Source: JAZDMK01 sp043800975
GTDB lineage: Bacteria; Bacteroidota; Bacteroidia; Bacteroidales; JAHJDW01
NCBI GenBank assembly: GCA_043800975.1
Contig: JAZDMK010000249.1
Location: forward strand, 1 to 42,844
Length of the DNA stretch: 42,844 bases
Direction of reading: 5' to 3'
A model generated the notes under the pieces. It was not told where the DNA came from. It saw nothing but the letters and a program-made list of their open reading frames with translations, and did no database searches. Shown piece by piece: positions 1 to 8,272 of the stretch. The first letter of the stretch is position 1, and each line of letters opens with the position of its first letter. Made by a program: the position numbers and the translations under genes.

Positions 1-518
1 AATTGTATAACACAATTGCTGAAGCGTTGATCGCCGGGGCAGACACATTATTATTAAACCGCTTCCTTCCCGGCGGGCGAGGCATGCATCATGCGCAGGA
101 ACTCATGCTTACGGAAGCACAGATCAACGAAATGATTCAGATTGCGGATGAAGTATTAACTGCATCAGAACGATTCGGACATGTAGGCACAGAGCTTCCC
201 GCATGTATCATCAAATACAAAAGTTCGGAACATCTTGTTGTTGGAACCGGCTGTTCGGCGGCCACACAATTCTTTGTTGTAGGTCCGGGCGGATGGATTC
301 GTACATGCAACCACTCTCCGATTGAAATGCTGCATTTTTCTGAAATTGAAAAATTAAAAGATCATCCTTACTGGAAGCAGTTTGTGTTTAAAGAATACCA
401 TCCGGAAATGTGTAAAAGCTGCGATGTTTTATTTCATTGCGATGGTGGCTGCCGTGAAGCAGCGCATGTATACAGAGGATGTGCGGATGGAAACGATCCG
501 GTGTTTCCTGCTATTTAA
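1..518 (+). CDS. Radical SAM/SPASM domain protein, C-terminal part (5' end outside window)
   Basis: The reading frame is already open at the window edge, so the N-terminal radical SAM barrel with its CX3CX2C cluster is not visible. What remains is a complete SPASM auxiliary iron-sulfur domain. It shows CX12GX4C (Cys-SAATQFFVVGPG-G-WIRT-Cys), then CX2CX5CX3C (CKSC, DVLFH, CDGGC), then a final Cys in the VYRGC segment. This is the seven-cysteine pattern that binds one or two extra 4Fe-4S clusters in peptide- and protein-modifying enzymes such as PqqE and anaerobic sulfatase maturases. The substrate cannot be told from this part, and no precursor peptide is visible downstream. The stop codon lies inside the 3' end of the convergent peptidase gene (8 bp overlap, 511-518). 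The family call is firm; the function is open. Confidence 0.85.
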   Translation, partial: LYNTIAEALIAGADTLLLNRFLPGGRGMHHAQELMLTEAQINEMIQIADEVLTASERFGHVGTELPACIIKYKSSEHLVVGTGCSAATQFFVVGPGGWIRTCNHSPIEMLHFSEIEKLKDHPYWKQFVFKEYHPEMCKSCDVLFHCDGGCREAAHVYRGCADGNDPVFPAI

Positions 519-1986
519 TAATCACTTCTCGTTTATATTGCCCGTCTGCAATATTTACGGTTAACTTACACACCAACTTTACAATCATTTCATACAGCGG
601 TTTGTTAAGTGTTTCCGGCAGATCTGAAGGCAGGTGCAGGTTTCCATAACTATTCGTGGAAGCAAAATACAATCCCGGAATTCCTTTTTCATGAAAGGGT
701 GAAAGATCAGCACCGCCACCTTTCCAGGTTCTGCTTACAGTATAATTTGTATTAATAGCATCCAGTGTTTTGGCATCTTTCCACAACAATGGTGATGATT
801 CGCCGTTACCTATATGAATGCTATCGCCAAAAGCAATGCAGTCCATGTTTAAAATCGCTACGATTTTTTGTGCAGAATCTGGCAGATTGGCTGCAAAATA
901 TTTTGAGCCATCTAATCCATGTTCTTCCGATGAAAATAACACAAACAATATAGATCGTTTCGGTTGATAATTGCATGCAGACAATGCCCGCGCTATTTCA
1001 AGTACACCGGCACTTCCCGATGCATTATCATTGGCTCCCGGGAAAAAAAAAGTTCCCTGCTTTCCAACATGATCAAGATGTGCGCTGACAATAACATATT
1101 CTTTCTTTAAGATTGGATCGCTGCCTTCAAGTAATGCAGCAACATTATACGTGGAAGCATCCGGAATGTATTTGGCCTGCACTTCAATATCACAAATAGT
1201 TTCAGACACTGCATGAAGTGGTTTCTTCAGTTTGTCAATATTTTGTTGTAAACGCAAAAGCTGTCCGGGTGTCATATTTAATAATTCTTCAGCAACCGGA
1301 ATTTCTACATGTAAAACAGGAACATCTTCCACATGCGAAGCTTTTCCTTCCATCGCACTGCCAATGGGCTTCTGGGGATGTTCATCTTCGGGTTTTGACA
1401 CAAGTATTAATGCAGCTGCGCCATGTTTTTTTGCAGTATATGCTTTATCACGTGGTGCATCAGTAAATGATTTTTCACCAAGCTTCCAAGAGGGGTTCTG
1501 CTTATAAACCATAACTATTTTCCCTTTTACTTCCATATCCTGATAATCATCATAACCCTGATCTGGTTCAGAAATTCCATATCCGCAAAAAACCACATTC
1601 GAAGAAACTTTCCCCGAACCTGTGAAAACACGGTACACATAATCAACACCCAGCTGGTAGGCTTTAACAACACCGTCGGCTTTATTCAAAACCAGTTTGC
1701 CGGGATTTGTTATTTCATTATATTCAGTTTTAAATTCCTGAAAAAAATCTTTTCCATAAGATTTTAATCCCAGTTCGCTAAACTCGATTGCCATCATCTT
1801 TGCCGCTTTCTTATAGCCAGGACCTCCGGAAAGCCGCCCCTGCATTTCAGCAGAAGCAAGTGTGGTAACTGTTTTCATCAGGTTTTTGACACGAATGTTA
1901 TCCGAACAATCACCTTTCACTTCTGTTTGAGCGAAAGAAATAATCGGACAAAACAGAAATACGATAAAGACATTTAATTTTCTCAT
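511..1986 (-). CDS. Secreted M28 family zinc aminopeptidase with PA-type insert
   Basis: A 491-residue M28 (aminopeptidase Y/S-like) metallopeptidase, exported by an N-terminal signal peptide ending near SFAQ (residues 1-20). The catalytic domain shows all expected residues: His303 and Asp305 in AHLDH, bridging Asp320 in GANDNASG, Glu354/Glu355 in SSEEHG, Asp382 in NMD and His451 in NLHLPSD. These would bind two zinc ions. Residues about 120-260 resemble the protease-associated (PA) insert of this family. It probably trims N-terminal residues from peptides in the periplasm or outside the cell; substrate specificity is unknown. Its ATG overlaps the stop of the upstream dehydrogenase gene in a 4-bp ATGA, so the two are probably co-transcribed and translationally coupled. 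The 3' end overlaps the convergent SPASM gene. Confidence 0.9.
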   Translation of the reverse strand: MRKLNVFIVFLFCPIISFAQTEVKGDCSDNIRVKNLMKTVTTLASAEMQGRLSGGPGYKKAAKMMAIEFSELGLKSYGKDFFQEFKTEYNEITNPGKLVLNKADGVVKAYQLGVDYVYRVFTGSGKVSSNVVFCGYGISEPDQGYDDYQDMEVKGKIVMVYKQNPSWKLGEKSFTDAPRDKAYTAKKHGAAALILVSKPEDEHPQKPIGSAMEGKASHVEDVPVLHVEIPVAEELLNMTPGQLLRLQQNIDKLKKPLHAVSETICDIEVQAKYIPDASTYNVAALLEGSDPILKKEYVIVSAHLDHVGKQGTFFFPGANDNASGSAGVLEIARALSACNYQPKRSILFVLFSSEEHGLDGSKYFAANLPDSAQKIVAILNMDCIAFGDSIHIGNGESSPLLWKDAKTLDAINTNYTVSRTWKGGGADLSPFHEKGIPGLYFASTNSYGNLHLPSDLPETLNKPLYEMIVKLVCKLTVNIADGQYKREVIIK

Positions 1987-2939
1987 AACTCAGATTGAAA
2001 TAATGAAATAATTTTTTCTGCAAGAACTTGCGCATGCCGTATATGCGATTCATGCGTCCATCCGGCAATATGTGGAGAAAGAACTACCCTCTCAGATTGT
2101 ATTATATACGAAAATGCGGAAGGAAGGTTGTCCATATCCAGTTTTTCAAAAGAGCCGGCTTCATATTCCAGCACATCAAGCGCTGCACCCAAAACATGTC
2201 CACTCTTCAGATGCTTCACCAGATCATGCGAATCTACAACCTTTCCTCGTGATGTGTTAAGCAGATAAATGTTTTTTCTAAACAATTTCAGAAAATCATC
2301 ATTCACCATGTAATGTGTTTCTTCAGTTAACGGTACATGCAGGCTAAGAATATCTGCTTCATCAAATATTTTTTCAAGCGTTACTTCTATTGTATTTCCG
2401 TCAGAATAATTTGTTTTGTATTTGTCATAAGAAATCACTCTTGCATCAAATCCTGAAATACGTTTTGCAAAAGCACTTCCCATATTTCCATAACCAATAA
2501 TTCCAATTGTCTTTCCTTTAATTTCATGTCCTCGGTTTCCTTCACGAATCCAAATCCCTCGTCTGACTTCGCGATCCGCTTTCATCAGGTTATTCATCAG
2601 TGCAAGCAACAAGCCTGTTGCCTGTTCACCAACCGCATCACGATTTCCTTCCGGCGAATTTATACAAGCGATTCCTTTTTTCTCTGCATACTGAACATCG
2701 ATTCCTTCCATGCCCGAGCCGGCGCGGGCAATGAAACGCAGGTTTTTTCCTGCATTAATAAATTCCTCATCAATTTTTAAACGGCTTCGGATAATAACGC
2801 CTGTATAATCCCCAATAATTTGCATTACTTCTTCCAGCGGCATTTCCGCATGATGCTCACATACAAATCCCATTGCATTCAATGATTCCACTAATGCTTC
2901 ATGGGTTGTATCCAGAAAAAGAATTTTTTGCTTTTCCAT
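1983..2939 (-). CDS. D-2-hydroxyacid dehydrogenase (phosphoglycerate dehydrogenase-like)
   Basis: A 318-residue NAD-dependent D-isomer 2-hydroxyacid dehydrogenase. The Rossmann motif GYGNMG is at residues 149-154. The catalytic triad is visible as Arg231 (NTSRGKVVD), Glu260 (DVLEYE) and His290 (LSPHIAG). It lacks the C-terminal ACT domain of long SerA enzymes, so it matches the short 3-phosphoglycerate/2-hydroxyacid dehydrogenases common in Bacteroidota. Serine biosynthesis is a plausible role, but other 2-hydroxyacid substrates fit equally well. I start it at the ATG at 2939. The frame stays open to 2972, but that extension would be encoded by the upstream terminator's T-run and is not protein-like. 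The next gene, a peptidase, is coupled by a 4-bp overlap. Confidence 0.85.
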   Translation of the reverse strand: MEKQKILFLDTTHEALVESLNAMGFVCEHHAEMPLEEVMQIIGDYTGVIIRSRLKIDEEFINAGKNLRFIARAGSGMEGIDVQYAEKKGIACINSPEGNRDAVGEQATGLLLALMNNLMKADREVRRGIWIREGNRGHEIKGKTIGIIGYGNMGSAFAKRISGFDARVISYDKYKTNYSDGNTIEVTLEKIFDEADILSLHVPLTEETHYMVNDDFLKLFRKNIYLLNTSRGKVVDSHDLVKHLKSGHVLGAALDVLEYEAGSFEKLDMDNLPSAFSYIIQSERVVLSPHIAGWTHESHIRHAQVLAEKIISLFQSEL

Positions 2940-2944
2940 TATAC

Positions 2945-2973
2945 CAAAAGTAAAAAAAAAAAACCACCTCAAA
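2945..2973 (-). promoter_or_regulatory. Candidate Bacteroidota promoter of the dehydrogenase/peptidase pair
   Basis: On the minus strand TTTG (2973-2970) and TACTTTTG (2952-2945) match the Bacteroidota TTTG/TAnnTTTG consensus with a 17-nt spacer. The expected start site falls within a few bases of the ATG at 2939, so the mRNA would be leaderless or nearly so. The promoter is embedded in the terminator of the upstream operon. Confidence 0.6.
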
Positions 2974-2980
2974 GGTGGTT
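2952..2980 (-). terminator. Intrinsic terminator of the tlpA/DUF6029/omp28 operon
   Basis: Perfect 8-bp stem AACCACCT/AGGTGGTT (2962-2969 with 2973-2980) with a 3-nt loop. On the minus strand it is followed by 12 consecutive T (2963-2952). It lies 22 bp past the Omp28-type lipoprotein stop codon. Confidence 0.9.
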
Positions 2981-3001
2981 CATTTATTCTTTTTCAAATT
3001 T

Positions 3002-3856
3002 TTATGGAATTGCCTTGCGCTCCTCCGCCTGAATTACTTCATAATCCGATTTACGGTAAATGAACGCAACGATGCTGATATGATTTTCATTCCAGCCACT
3101 GTTCAAGATCATAGAAAAGTTTTTCACTACATGCTGACCATTGGCCGTAGTTCCGGAAACAAGTGTGTCGCCCCAGGTTCCATTGAACGAACCGCGCAAC
3201 ACATCCCTATGAACATAGTTAGTGATTGTGGGAGTAGTCCCTATGTTAGGGTCCGAATTTTTTTGCGGTTTCACAATACTGTCTTCCGTCACCACAACGC
3301 TAATCATATATGTTCCATTGAGTATACTCAGAAATTCAGCATCCAATTCAACATCCAGTTGTCTTGTCCCTGAATTATAGGTTGGCGTGAGTTCAATATA
3401 GGCATCCGGCTCATTGTTGATGATGCCGGAAACAGCAGTTCCCCAGCCTGTGGGTCCAATAATATGGGTGGTATTATATCCCTTTCTGTTCACCATTCCA
3501 TTGGGATTTCCCAACGTTCCGATTCCGAAGAAATTATCCCATGCGGTTCCTTCTGCGGATCTGAAATCATAGGTAAAATCACCCGTTGCGTCCGGTGTTG
3601 AATAAAAACCAGCATGAACCGAAAGGATAATCAGTTTCTCCCCGTAAACAGTCTTCAGGTCATGTGCCGTTTTTGCACCAGCCGGACAGTTGGGGCACTT
3701 GTGCCCTGTATAATCTTCCAGCAGAACTTTACGCACTTTGGTATTTGTATCGTTGCTGCTGCTTCCCGATTTGTATGGAGGTGTCACCTTATCACAGGAC
3801 TGAAAAATCAGAAATCCCGCGGAAACTGCCAGTATGAAAATCTTGAACTTTTTCAT
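3002..3856 (-). CDS. Omp28-related outer-membrane lipoprotein with thioredoxin-like CPNC
   Basis: A 284-residue lipoprotein. The signal peptide ends in a lipobox (LIFQSC), so Cys21 is the expected lipidation site. A short Ser/Asn-rich linker leads into a region starting VRKVLLEDYTG with the active-site-like motif C54-P-N-C57. This is typical of Omp28-related proteins, which have a thioredoxin-like fold and were first described as an outer-membrane antigen of Porphyromonas. Where thioredoxins have a cis-proline before a beta strand, this protein has GNPNG. Whether CPNC is redox-active is not established for the family. It is last in a three-gene operon behind a DUF6029 barrel (18-bp gap) and a TlpA-like thioredoxin, and is followed by a strong terminator. 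Confidence 0.85.
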   Translation of the reverse strand: MKKFKIFILAVSAGFLIFQSCDKVTPPYKSGSSSNDTNTKVRKVLLEDYTGHKCPNCPAGAKTAHDLKTVYGEKLIILSVHAGFYSTPDATGDFTYDFRSAEGTAWDNFFGIGTLGNPNGMVNRKGYNTTHIIGPTGWGTAVSGIINNEPDAYIELTPTYNSGTRQLDVELDAEFLSILNGTYMISVVVTEDSIVKPQKNSDPNIGTTPTITNYVHRDVLRGSFNGTWGDTLVSGTTANGQHVVKNFSMILNSGWNENHISIVAFIYRKSDYEVIQAEERKAIP

Positions 3857-3874
3857 TTTTGTGTATTTAAAAAG

Positions 3875-5536
3875 TTAGAAACTGCTGGTCACTGAAAGGG
3901 TAAACCCATTGGCTGCCGGCACGTACCTGCATACACCACCCACGCACAAAAGTCCTTCACGCTGCTTGCCATAAGAAAGGGCTATCCGTGTTGCGCTTTT
4001 AATGTATCCGGCGGACACCGTGTAGTAATGAATCTGCTTGTTAGTTTCAGGATGACCATAATTATACATATCCCCAACGGCAGCAAACCATTTCGGTGCA
4101 ATGGTGAGTTCGGCCATAGCCATGGCCCAGCTGCCCTTGTCCTGCTTTGTATAAAGATGCTGCAACTCGAGTTTAAGAGAATGTTTGTCTGAGAATTTAT
4201 ACGTCATGTCGGCTACACCCACATTGGCATACACCAAGGGTTCGCCGGGACGGCCTTCCACCACAGCAACGTTATAAACCATATTCGCAAACATGAAAAT
4301 CGCCTTGAACTTCTTGCTGAATTTATGGGAGATCTCAATGTTTACATCTTCAAAATAACGACTGGTTGTATCAACACCAAAAAAGTCAGACTGATACCCC
4401 AGGGTACCGGGAACGCCAATCGCTGTGGTATCAGAGGCGGCACTGCGTTGAATTGGATATGCCGTAGAATAATTCAGCACAAGGTCGGTACCATAATGGC
4501 CACCGAGCAGTGTCCCTTTTTTGAGTTTATAATTCACCTGACCCATTATACCCATTTCTCCGTTGGGCTGGGTTGCATATGGATAAATGGCCATCAGTGT
4601 GTATGCATGCTGCTTGGTAAGAGCCGGCAGGTAATTGATCATTAATACATTTCCGGTTGAAGCTCTGTCGGAGCGGTAGTTCATATTGTCAATTCGCTTG
4701 GCAGACAGCAGTAAACCGAATCCTTTTTTGGAATAAGCCGCTGAAACCAAAAGAGCTTCCCCCGGTTTGTAAATCATATTATTTACTGCAGAAGGGTCAT
4801 TGATCTTGTAGGCATATTCGCTGAATAGGTTAAAATTCTTGTAAATAAAATTCAGCCGACCTCCGTAACAACCCACATTATCGGGCAGCTTGTAAATCGG
4901 ATCGAGTGAACCGTCCTGGAACTTACTGACAAACGATCCCCCGGCAATAACATTCAGTTGCTTATCCAGCATTTTTGGAAACAGCTCAGCCATGGACAAC
5001 TCCCCGTCGAAACCGCGGACAATACCGGGTCCTTTTTCGAAGTAGAGGCGCTGTCTTCCGATCAGTCCTTTCATCGTCAAAGCTTTAAAGACTGTGTATT
5101 TTATCCTTACGCCGTCGATGGAATTGTCGTACCCAATGTTTCTGTCTTCATAGGTTCTGAGCATCAATCCGCTTCCGAATTGCTCATAGAAATTTCCCAC
5201 GGTGATTTCCATCTCATCGGCAGTGTATGATGCAAACCTGTATGGAATACCGCTTCCGTTGTTAGATTTACTGAATCCCTGTAAGGCATTTGAATAATTT
5301 TCATAGCGTAACCCCGCCGTGAACTTGTTGTTTGTGTACAGTATATTCAGAAACGCATTGCTCCCGAATTCTTCCGGCACCTTGGGTGCCCCGATGAGCG
5401 AATCCTCGTAATAATACTGCGCATCCAGCTGAAAACTTCCGCTCACCTGCCCTGACTGTATCAGGTTCTTCTGTGCGGAAACAAACCAAGGCAGCAGCAG
5501 GAATCCCGCTGCTACCAAACTCTTTACTATCCTCAT
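3875..5536 (-). CDS. DUF6029 family outer-membrane beta-barrel protein
   Basis: A 553-residue protein with a signal peptide ending near FVSAQ (residues 1-22). After it come many alternating aromatic/polar strands, and the protein ends in a Phe (SVTSSF), as outer-membrane barrels do. I assign it to DUF6029, a Bacteroidota family of unknown function. Near the C-terminus, Cys531-VGGV-Cys536 forms a CX4C pair followed by RYVPA, an unusual cysteine pair for a barrel. One further Cys lies near residue 222. It sits between a TlpA-like thioredoxin (14-bp gap upstream) and an Omp28-type lipoprotein (18-bp gap downstream). That suggests a shared envelope job, perhaps anchoring or transport coupled to thiol chemistry. 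That function is inference only. Confidence 0.8.
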   Translation of the reverse strand: MRIVKSLVAAGFLLLPWFVSAQKNLIQSGQVSGSFQLDAQYYYEDSLIGAPKVPEEFGSNAFLNILYTNNKFTAGLRYENYSNALQGFSKSNNGSGIPYRFASYTADEMEITVGNFYEQFGSGLMLRTYEDRNIGYDNSIDGVRIKYTVFKALTMKGLIGRQRLYFEKGPGIVRGFDGELSMAELFPKMLDKQLNVIAGGSFVSKFQDGSLDPIYKLPDNVGCYGGRLNFIYKNFNLFSEYAYKINDPSAVNNMIYKPGEALLVSAAYSKKGFGLLLSAKRIDNMNYRSDRASTGNVLMINYLPALTKQHAYTLMAIYPYATQPNGEMGIMGQVNYKLKKGTLLGGHYGTDLVLNYSTAYPIQRSAASDTTAIGVPGTLGYQSDFFGVDTTSRYFEDVNIEISHKFSKKFKAIFMFANMVYNVAVVEGRPGEPLVYANVGVADMTYKFSDKHSLKLELQHLYTKQDKGSWAMAMAELTIAPKWFAAVGDMYNYGHPETNKQIHYYTVSAGYIKSATRIALSYGKQREGLLCVGGVCRYVPAANGFTLSVTSSF

Positions 5537-5550
5537 ATCGTATTAAAAAA

Positions 5551-6072
5551 CTATTCTGTAATTTTTTCACCTTTGGCCACTTTTCTGACAATTTCGATCA
5601 ATTGGAGTTCAGCCCCTTCTGAAAAGGATGTATGCTGCCAAACGATCTCCCCATTCCCGTTCAGAACAAAAGTATGCGGAACCTGATTCACATTCAGTGC
5701 ACGCTTTAAATCCGAATTCAGATCCAGCAGCACCTCGTATTCCCACTGTTTACTGTTTACAAGCGGTTTTACACCGGTTGAAGTACGAGAATCATCAATA
5801 GAAACTGCAATCAGTTTAACACCAGTTTCCGTTTGCCAGTCACCATAAACTTCGGCAATGCTTGTCAGTTCTTTTATACAGGGCTTGCACCAGGTTGCCC
5901 AGAAACTAACAATAATGGGTTTCCCATCATTAGCAATGTCTTTCGTGTTAAATGTTTTTCCATCTAACGTTTTTACATTCACGGAAGGGAGCTTACTAAC
6001 TCCGTCCTGAGCCAACAGCATCGATACCGGCAGCATCATGGCCAGCAACGTAATAACAATTTTCTTTTTCAT
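5551..6072 (-). CDS. TlpA-like periplasmic thioredoxin/thiol-disulfide oxidoreductase
   Basis: A 173-residue exported thioredoxin of the TlpA/ResA (AhpC-TSA/redoxin) type. The signal peptide covers residues 1-21 (ending LLAQ). The active site is WATWC62-K-P-C65, and the cis-proline is Pro132 in VPHTF. The insert between them (VSIDDSRTS) is typical of the family. It should act as a periplasmic disulfide reductase; in Bacteroidota such proteins often serve neighbouring envelope proteins. It is the first gene of an operon with a DUF6029 barrel and an Omp28-type lipoprotein, under a clear TTTG/TAnnTTTG promoter. No DsbD/CcdA-type electron donor is encoded in this window. Confidence 0.9.
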   Translation of the reverse strand: MKKKIVITLLAMMLPVSMLLAQDGVSKLPSVNVKTLDGKTFNTKDIANDGKPIIVSFWATWCKPCIKELTSIAEVYGDWQTETGVKLIAVSIDDSRTSTGVKPLVNSKQWEYEVLLDLNSDLKRALNVNQVPHTFVLNGNGEIVWQHTSFSEGAELQLIEIVRKVAKGEKITE

Positions 6073-6099
6073 ATAAATAACATTTTCAATTTACGCATG

Positions 6100-6130
6100 C
6101 AAATATATAGATATGTTTTTTTATTGCAAA
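6100..6130 (-). promoter_or_regulatory. Promoter of the tlpA/DUF6029/omp28 operon
   Basis: On the minus strand TTTG (6130-6127) is separated by 19 nt from TATATTTG (6107-6100). Both boxes are perfect matches to the Bacteroidota consensus. The predicted 5' leader before the ATG at 6072 is about 20 nt. Confidence 0.7.
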
Positions 6131-6141
6131 CCTTTTTTGAA

Positions 6142-8145
6142 TTAATTGACAGAAAGTTTAAAAAATCCTTTTGAACCGTCCGCATTCACAAGGCAACACA
6201 AGTAGATACCATTATTCATGCCAACCAATTGTATTTCTGTTTGGGTTGAATTTTCAGGTATCTGTGAATTGAACACAACATTTCCAAGAAGATCGTAAAC
6301 CACAACGGTTCTGTTTTCATTTGAAATTGGATAATGCAATACTGTACTTCCTGAAGCAGGGTTGGGTGCACAGAATACATTGCTGGTTTTTGAAGTATTC
6401 TGATCTTCAATTCCAACAAGTCCGTCAAACCAATCGATGGAGCGATCCAAAAGTGTTGACTGAAAAGTTACATCTTCTATTAACTCGAATGCAAATGAAC
6501 AATAAACTGTTTTCCATCCGGCCGACTCGCTTCTCATTACTGCAATATCGGTGTTATCCACACCATAAAACATTCCAGCATGACTATTCATTCCAAAAGC
6601 AATCATGTGATCTGTACTTGGCACAAAATAACTTTGTGAAAGTGACGTTGCTGTAAGGACACTAAATACGGGATCAGACCATAATGGGGAAACTGTCAAT
6701 ACCGAAGAATCGCCATTGGTTTTATATACAGCGCCCAAATAATTTTTATAGAAATTTTTATAATTCAAGCTACCACCTAAAGTGTAGGCTGAATAACCAA
6801 CATCCTGGCCACATACAAACAAATTTCCTTTTGTTATAAGATAATGAGTTAGCGCTGCAATTTCAGGATCTGAAAAAAGTGTCGGGGAATTTTTTGCGCC
6901 TGTATTAATTATTAAATGTTTCAGATTGGTTTTATTAAATCCGGTTGTATCCAAATTTCCAAACTGAGAAGAATTAATTTCAAGGTAGGAATTAGAAGTA
7001 GAAGTTAATGCATTTCTAAGCAGAGGCGTATTACTTCCATCGCGATCTATCAGTAATGTGGTAACATCAGAAAGCAGTGTCAGTTCTTGTCCGACAGTAA
7101 CTCCGGTTTTTGAAACATTGATCGATACAACACCTTTTGTGTTTGGTGTCGCATCGGAAATAATATTCACTGTTACAGCTGTTGAACCACCAGCAGCAAC
7201 AGTAACGTCTGTACTATCCGTGTATGTTGTTCCACTGATTACAAAATTTGAAGACCAACCTGCAGGAAGTTGTGATTTATTAAGTTTAAATCGATAGGAC
7301 TCCGAAATCGTGCTGGTTGTATTAAATGTAAGCATATAGCTTGCAGAGCTTCCTGCTGCACCAATCTTACATTTTTTCTTCCCAATATTCATAGCAATAC
7401 TGTATGGAAGATTTGGTGCAACATAAGCAGCCTGATCCACTTCCTTGGAAGATGTATTCTGAACAAAGCCAACAACTGCAATTTCTGTGAGTTTATATAC
7501 ATTTGCAAATGCCCATGCCTGATTGATAACAATGGAATCCCCAACATTAAAAGAAGTAGGCAATGCTGTTCCATTTGCATTGGGCAGCATTTTTTTCATC
7601 ACGTTATAAAAATCAGTTTCACCGTTTGATCCCGGAGGGGATGTGAAATGAATGTGCCTTTCGATAACTGCAATATGTGCAACTTTATTTCCTGAAACTG
7701 CCTGTGTGCAAACAACTCCCATTCGAACATACACAGAGTCCAGATTGTCTGAAATTCTGTAAGAAAGATGAATATCAAAAGGGGACGTAACTGCAGAACG
7801 TGTATTTACCATTGTCTGGTTTACACTACTTGGGTGTCCATTGTAATAATTACCGTCAACAACTGAATTAGGGACACCTGTAACACCATACAAAGAAACC
7901 CGAGAGGCAACCTCAGAAGGGTTTTGTGCATTCATCGGATCTACACCCGGCCAACTGGTCTGGTATTTGATTGCACACATCTTAGTTGGGTTACTATTCA
8001 GCAAAGTTTGAATTGCAGGATTGTATGTTGCACATGGACCGCAGGAAGCTTGCGTAAAATGCTCCAGCAAAACAACACGTGTAGATTGAGACTGAACCTG
8101 AAGAAAGAGACCGGCCAGCAAAATTGTAAAAGTTATTTTTTTCAT
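6142..8145 (-). CDS. T9SS-secreted Omp28-related protein with thioredoxin-like CGPC
   Basis: A 667-residue secreted protein. The signal peptide ends near VQSQ (residue 20). An Omp28-type thioredoxin-like domain follows, beginning TRVVLLEHFTQ, with C35-G-P-C38 and the cis-proline region GVPNSVVDG. The middle part has a beta-sandwich-like stretch (about 250-360), then a region of mixed strands and helices (about 365-580) that I cannot assign. The last 80 residues (CAPNPASGSTVL through FFKLSVN) are a T9SS type A sorting domain, so the protein is expected on the cell surface or in the medium. It differs from the lipoprotein Omp28 at 3002-3856 in anchoring, and its CGPC is the classical thioredoxin motif. 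It has its own promoter and is divergent from the paralog pair at 8273-9847. Confidence 0.88.
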   Translation of the reverse strand: MKKITFTILLAGLFLQVQSQSTRVVLLEHFTQASCGPCATYNPAIQTLLNSNPTKMCAIKYQTSWPGVDPMNAQNPSEVASRVSLYGVTGVPNSVVDGNYYNGHPSSVNQTMVNTRSAVTSPFDIHLSYRISDNLDSVYVRMGVVCTQAVSGNKVAHIAVIERHIHFTSPPGSNGETDFYNVMKKMLPNANGTALPTSFNVGDSIVINQAWAFANVYKLTEIAVVGFVQNTSSKEVDQAAYVAPNLPYSIAMNIGKKKCKIGAAGSSASYMLTFNTTSTISESYRFKLNKSQLPAGWSSNFVISGTTYTDSTDVTVAAGGSTAVTVNIISDATPNTKGVVSINVSKTGVTVGQELTLLSDVTTLLIDRDGSNTPLLRNALTSTSNSYLEINSSQFGNLDTTGFNKTNLKHLIINTGAKNSPTLFSDPEIAALTHYLITKGNLFVCGQDVGYSAYTLGGSLNYKNFYKNYLGAVYKTNGDSSVLTVSPLWSDPVFSVLTATSLSQSYFVPSTDHMIAFGMNSHAGMFYGVDNTDIAVMRSESAGWKTVYCSFAFELIEDVTFQSTLLDRSIDWFDGLVGIEDQNTSKTSNVFCAPNPASGSTVLHYPISNENRTVVVYDLLGNVVFNSQIPENSTQTEIQLVGMNNGIYLCCLVNADGSKGFFKLSVN

Positions 8146-8186
8146 AGTAAAAACTTTAAATATTATTATATCTAAATTTATCGATA

Positions 8187-8194
8187 CAAAAGTA
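8187..8194 (-). promoter_or_regulatory. -7 element for the gene at 6142-8145
   Basis: TACTTTTG on the minus strand (8194-8187) is a perfect TAnnTTTG. I see no TTG box at the usual distance. It lies in the A+T-rich divergent spacer 8146-8272 and predicts a leader of about 35 nt. Confidence 0.5.
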
Positions 8195-8218
8195 ATAAAA
8201 GATAAATGGAAAAATGTC

Positions 8219-8249
8219 TTGACTTTGCAATTTAAATTAATTATCTTTA
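8219..8249 (+). promoter_or_regulatory. Candidate promoter for the gene at 8273
   Basis: TTG (8219-8221), a 20-nt spacer and TATCTTTA (8242-8249) match the consensus with one mismatch in the last base. The predicted leader to the ATG at 8273 is about 18 nt. This placement is one reason to reject the longer reading frame starting at 8219. Confidence 0.45.
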
Positions 8250-8272
8250 TGAACTGTAAAAAAAATGATGTT

